Shown here: positions 49,869-49,870 of the stretch, one piece after another | Numbering within the stretch: position 1 is the first letter of the stretch | How the letters are laid out: each line of letters opens with the position of its first letter | Origin: JAUILA01 sp964563925 | Lineage (GTDB): Bacteria > Bacteroidota > Bacteroidia > Cytophagales > Cyclobacteriaceae | DNA length: 49,870 nt | Reading direction: 5' to 3' | Assembly: GCA_964563925.1 (NCBI GenBank) | Contig: CAZLZD010000031.1 | Coordinates: forward strand, 1 to 49,870 | Program-made: the position numbers and the translations under genes | The notes under the pieces: generated by a model | Told to the model about the DNA's origin: nothing | Database searches by the model: none | What the model saw: only the letters and a program-made list of their open reading frames with translations

Positions 49869-49870
49869 CA

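Overview
The window reads as a core-chromosome segment of a Bacteroidota bacterium, most likely from the Cytophagales side of the phylum. The evidence is a SusC/SusD pair, two secreted proteins with type IX secretion (T9SS) type A sorting domains, a PorE-like TPR/propeller/OmpA protein, small families typical of the phylum (DUF4924, DUF1684) and several promoters of the Bacteroidota form TTTG-N19..21-TAnnTTTG. A run of exactly 100 N at 41176-41275 shows that this is a scaffolded assembly. I saw no phage, integrase, insertion sequence, CRISPR array or rRNA. One tRNA is present, tRNA-Leu(UAG).

Layout. 1-5 kb (mostly minus strand): pheT with an in-frame amber codon near its 3' end, a radC-DUF1684 pair, rpsT with a clear promoter and terminator, then a plus-strand zinc nuclease/phospholipase-like secreted protein. 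5-17 kb: an ABC-F ATPase, a subtilisin-like protease, an aminopeptidase P-type enzyme, a RidA-family protein, a 1204-residue outer-membrane fusion protein whose phosphoesterase domain has lost its metal ligands, an A-type Fe-S carrier, methylmalonyl-CoA epimerase, thiL and small conserved genes. 17-27 kb: a hairpin-rich repeat patch, a BNR/sortilin-like propeller protein, an ACP-phosphodiesterase-like gene, a methyltransferase, DUF4924, lepA, folD and the OmpA protein.

27-38.5 kb is the accessory-looking region: susC, susD, a surface lipoprotein, a terminator, an arylsulfotransferase-like T9SS cargo protein, a giant subtilase that is also T9SS cargo, and a small secreted-looking protein, closed by a terminator. 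No glycoside hydrolase is present, so I infer a peptide or glycoconjugate uptake locus rather than a classical polysaccharide locus. The subtilase has Glu where S8 enzymes have their catalytic Asp.

38.5-50 kb is housekeeping: hldD, a QueD/PTPS-family gene, lpxB, a 600-bp palindromic and tandem repeat cluster containing the assembly gap, clpX-clpP-tig on the minus strand (tig appears to start with TTG under a perfect 14-bp palindrome), tRNA-Leu, the (p)ppGpp synthetase/hydrolase, and a fur-STAS-purA cluster. The window ends on a near-perfect promoter pointing out of the right edge.

The strongest leads are the pseudo-phosphoesterase/outer-membrane-barrel fusion, the Asp-to-Glu subtilase in a SusCD/T9SS locus, the probable missing or non-AUG start of the last gene of that locus, the TTG/palindrome start of tig, the pheT amber codon, and the repeat family with its probably closable gap.
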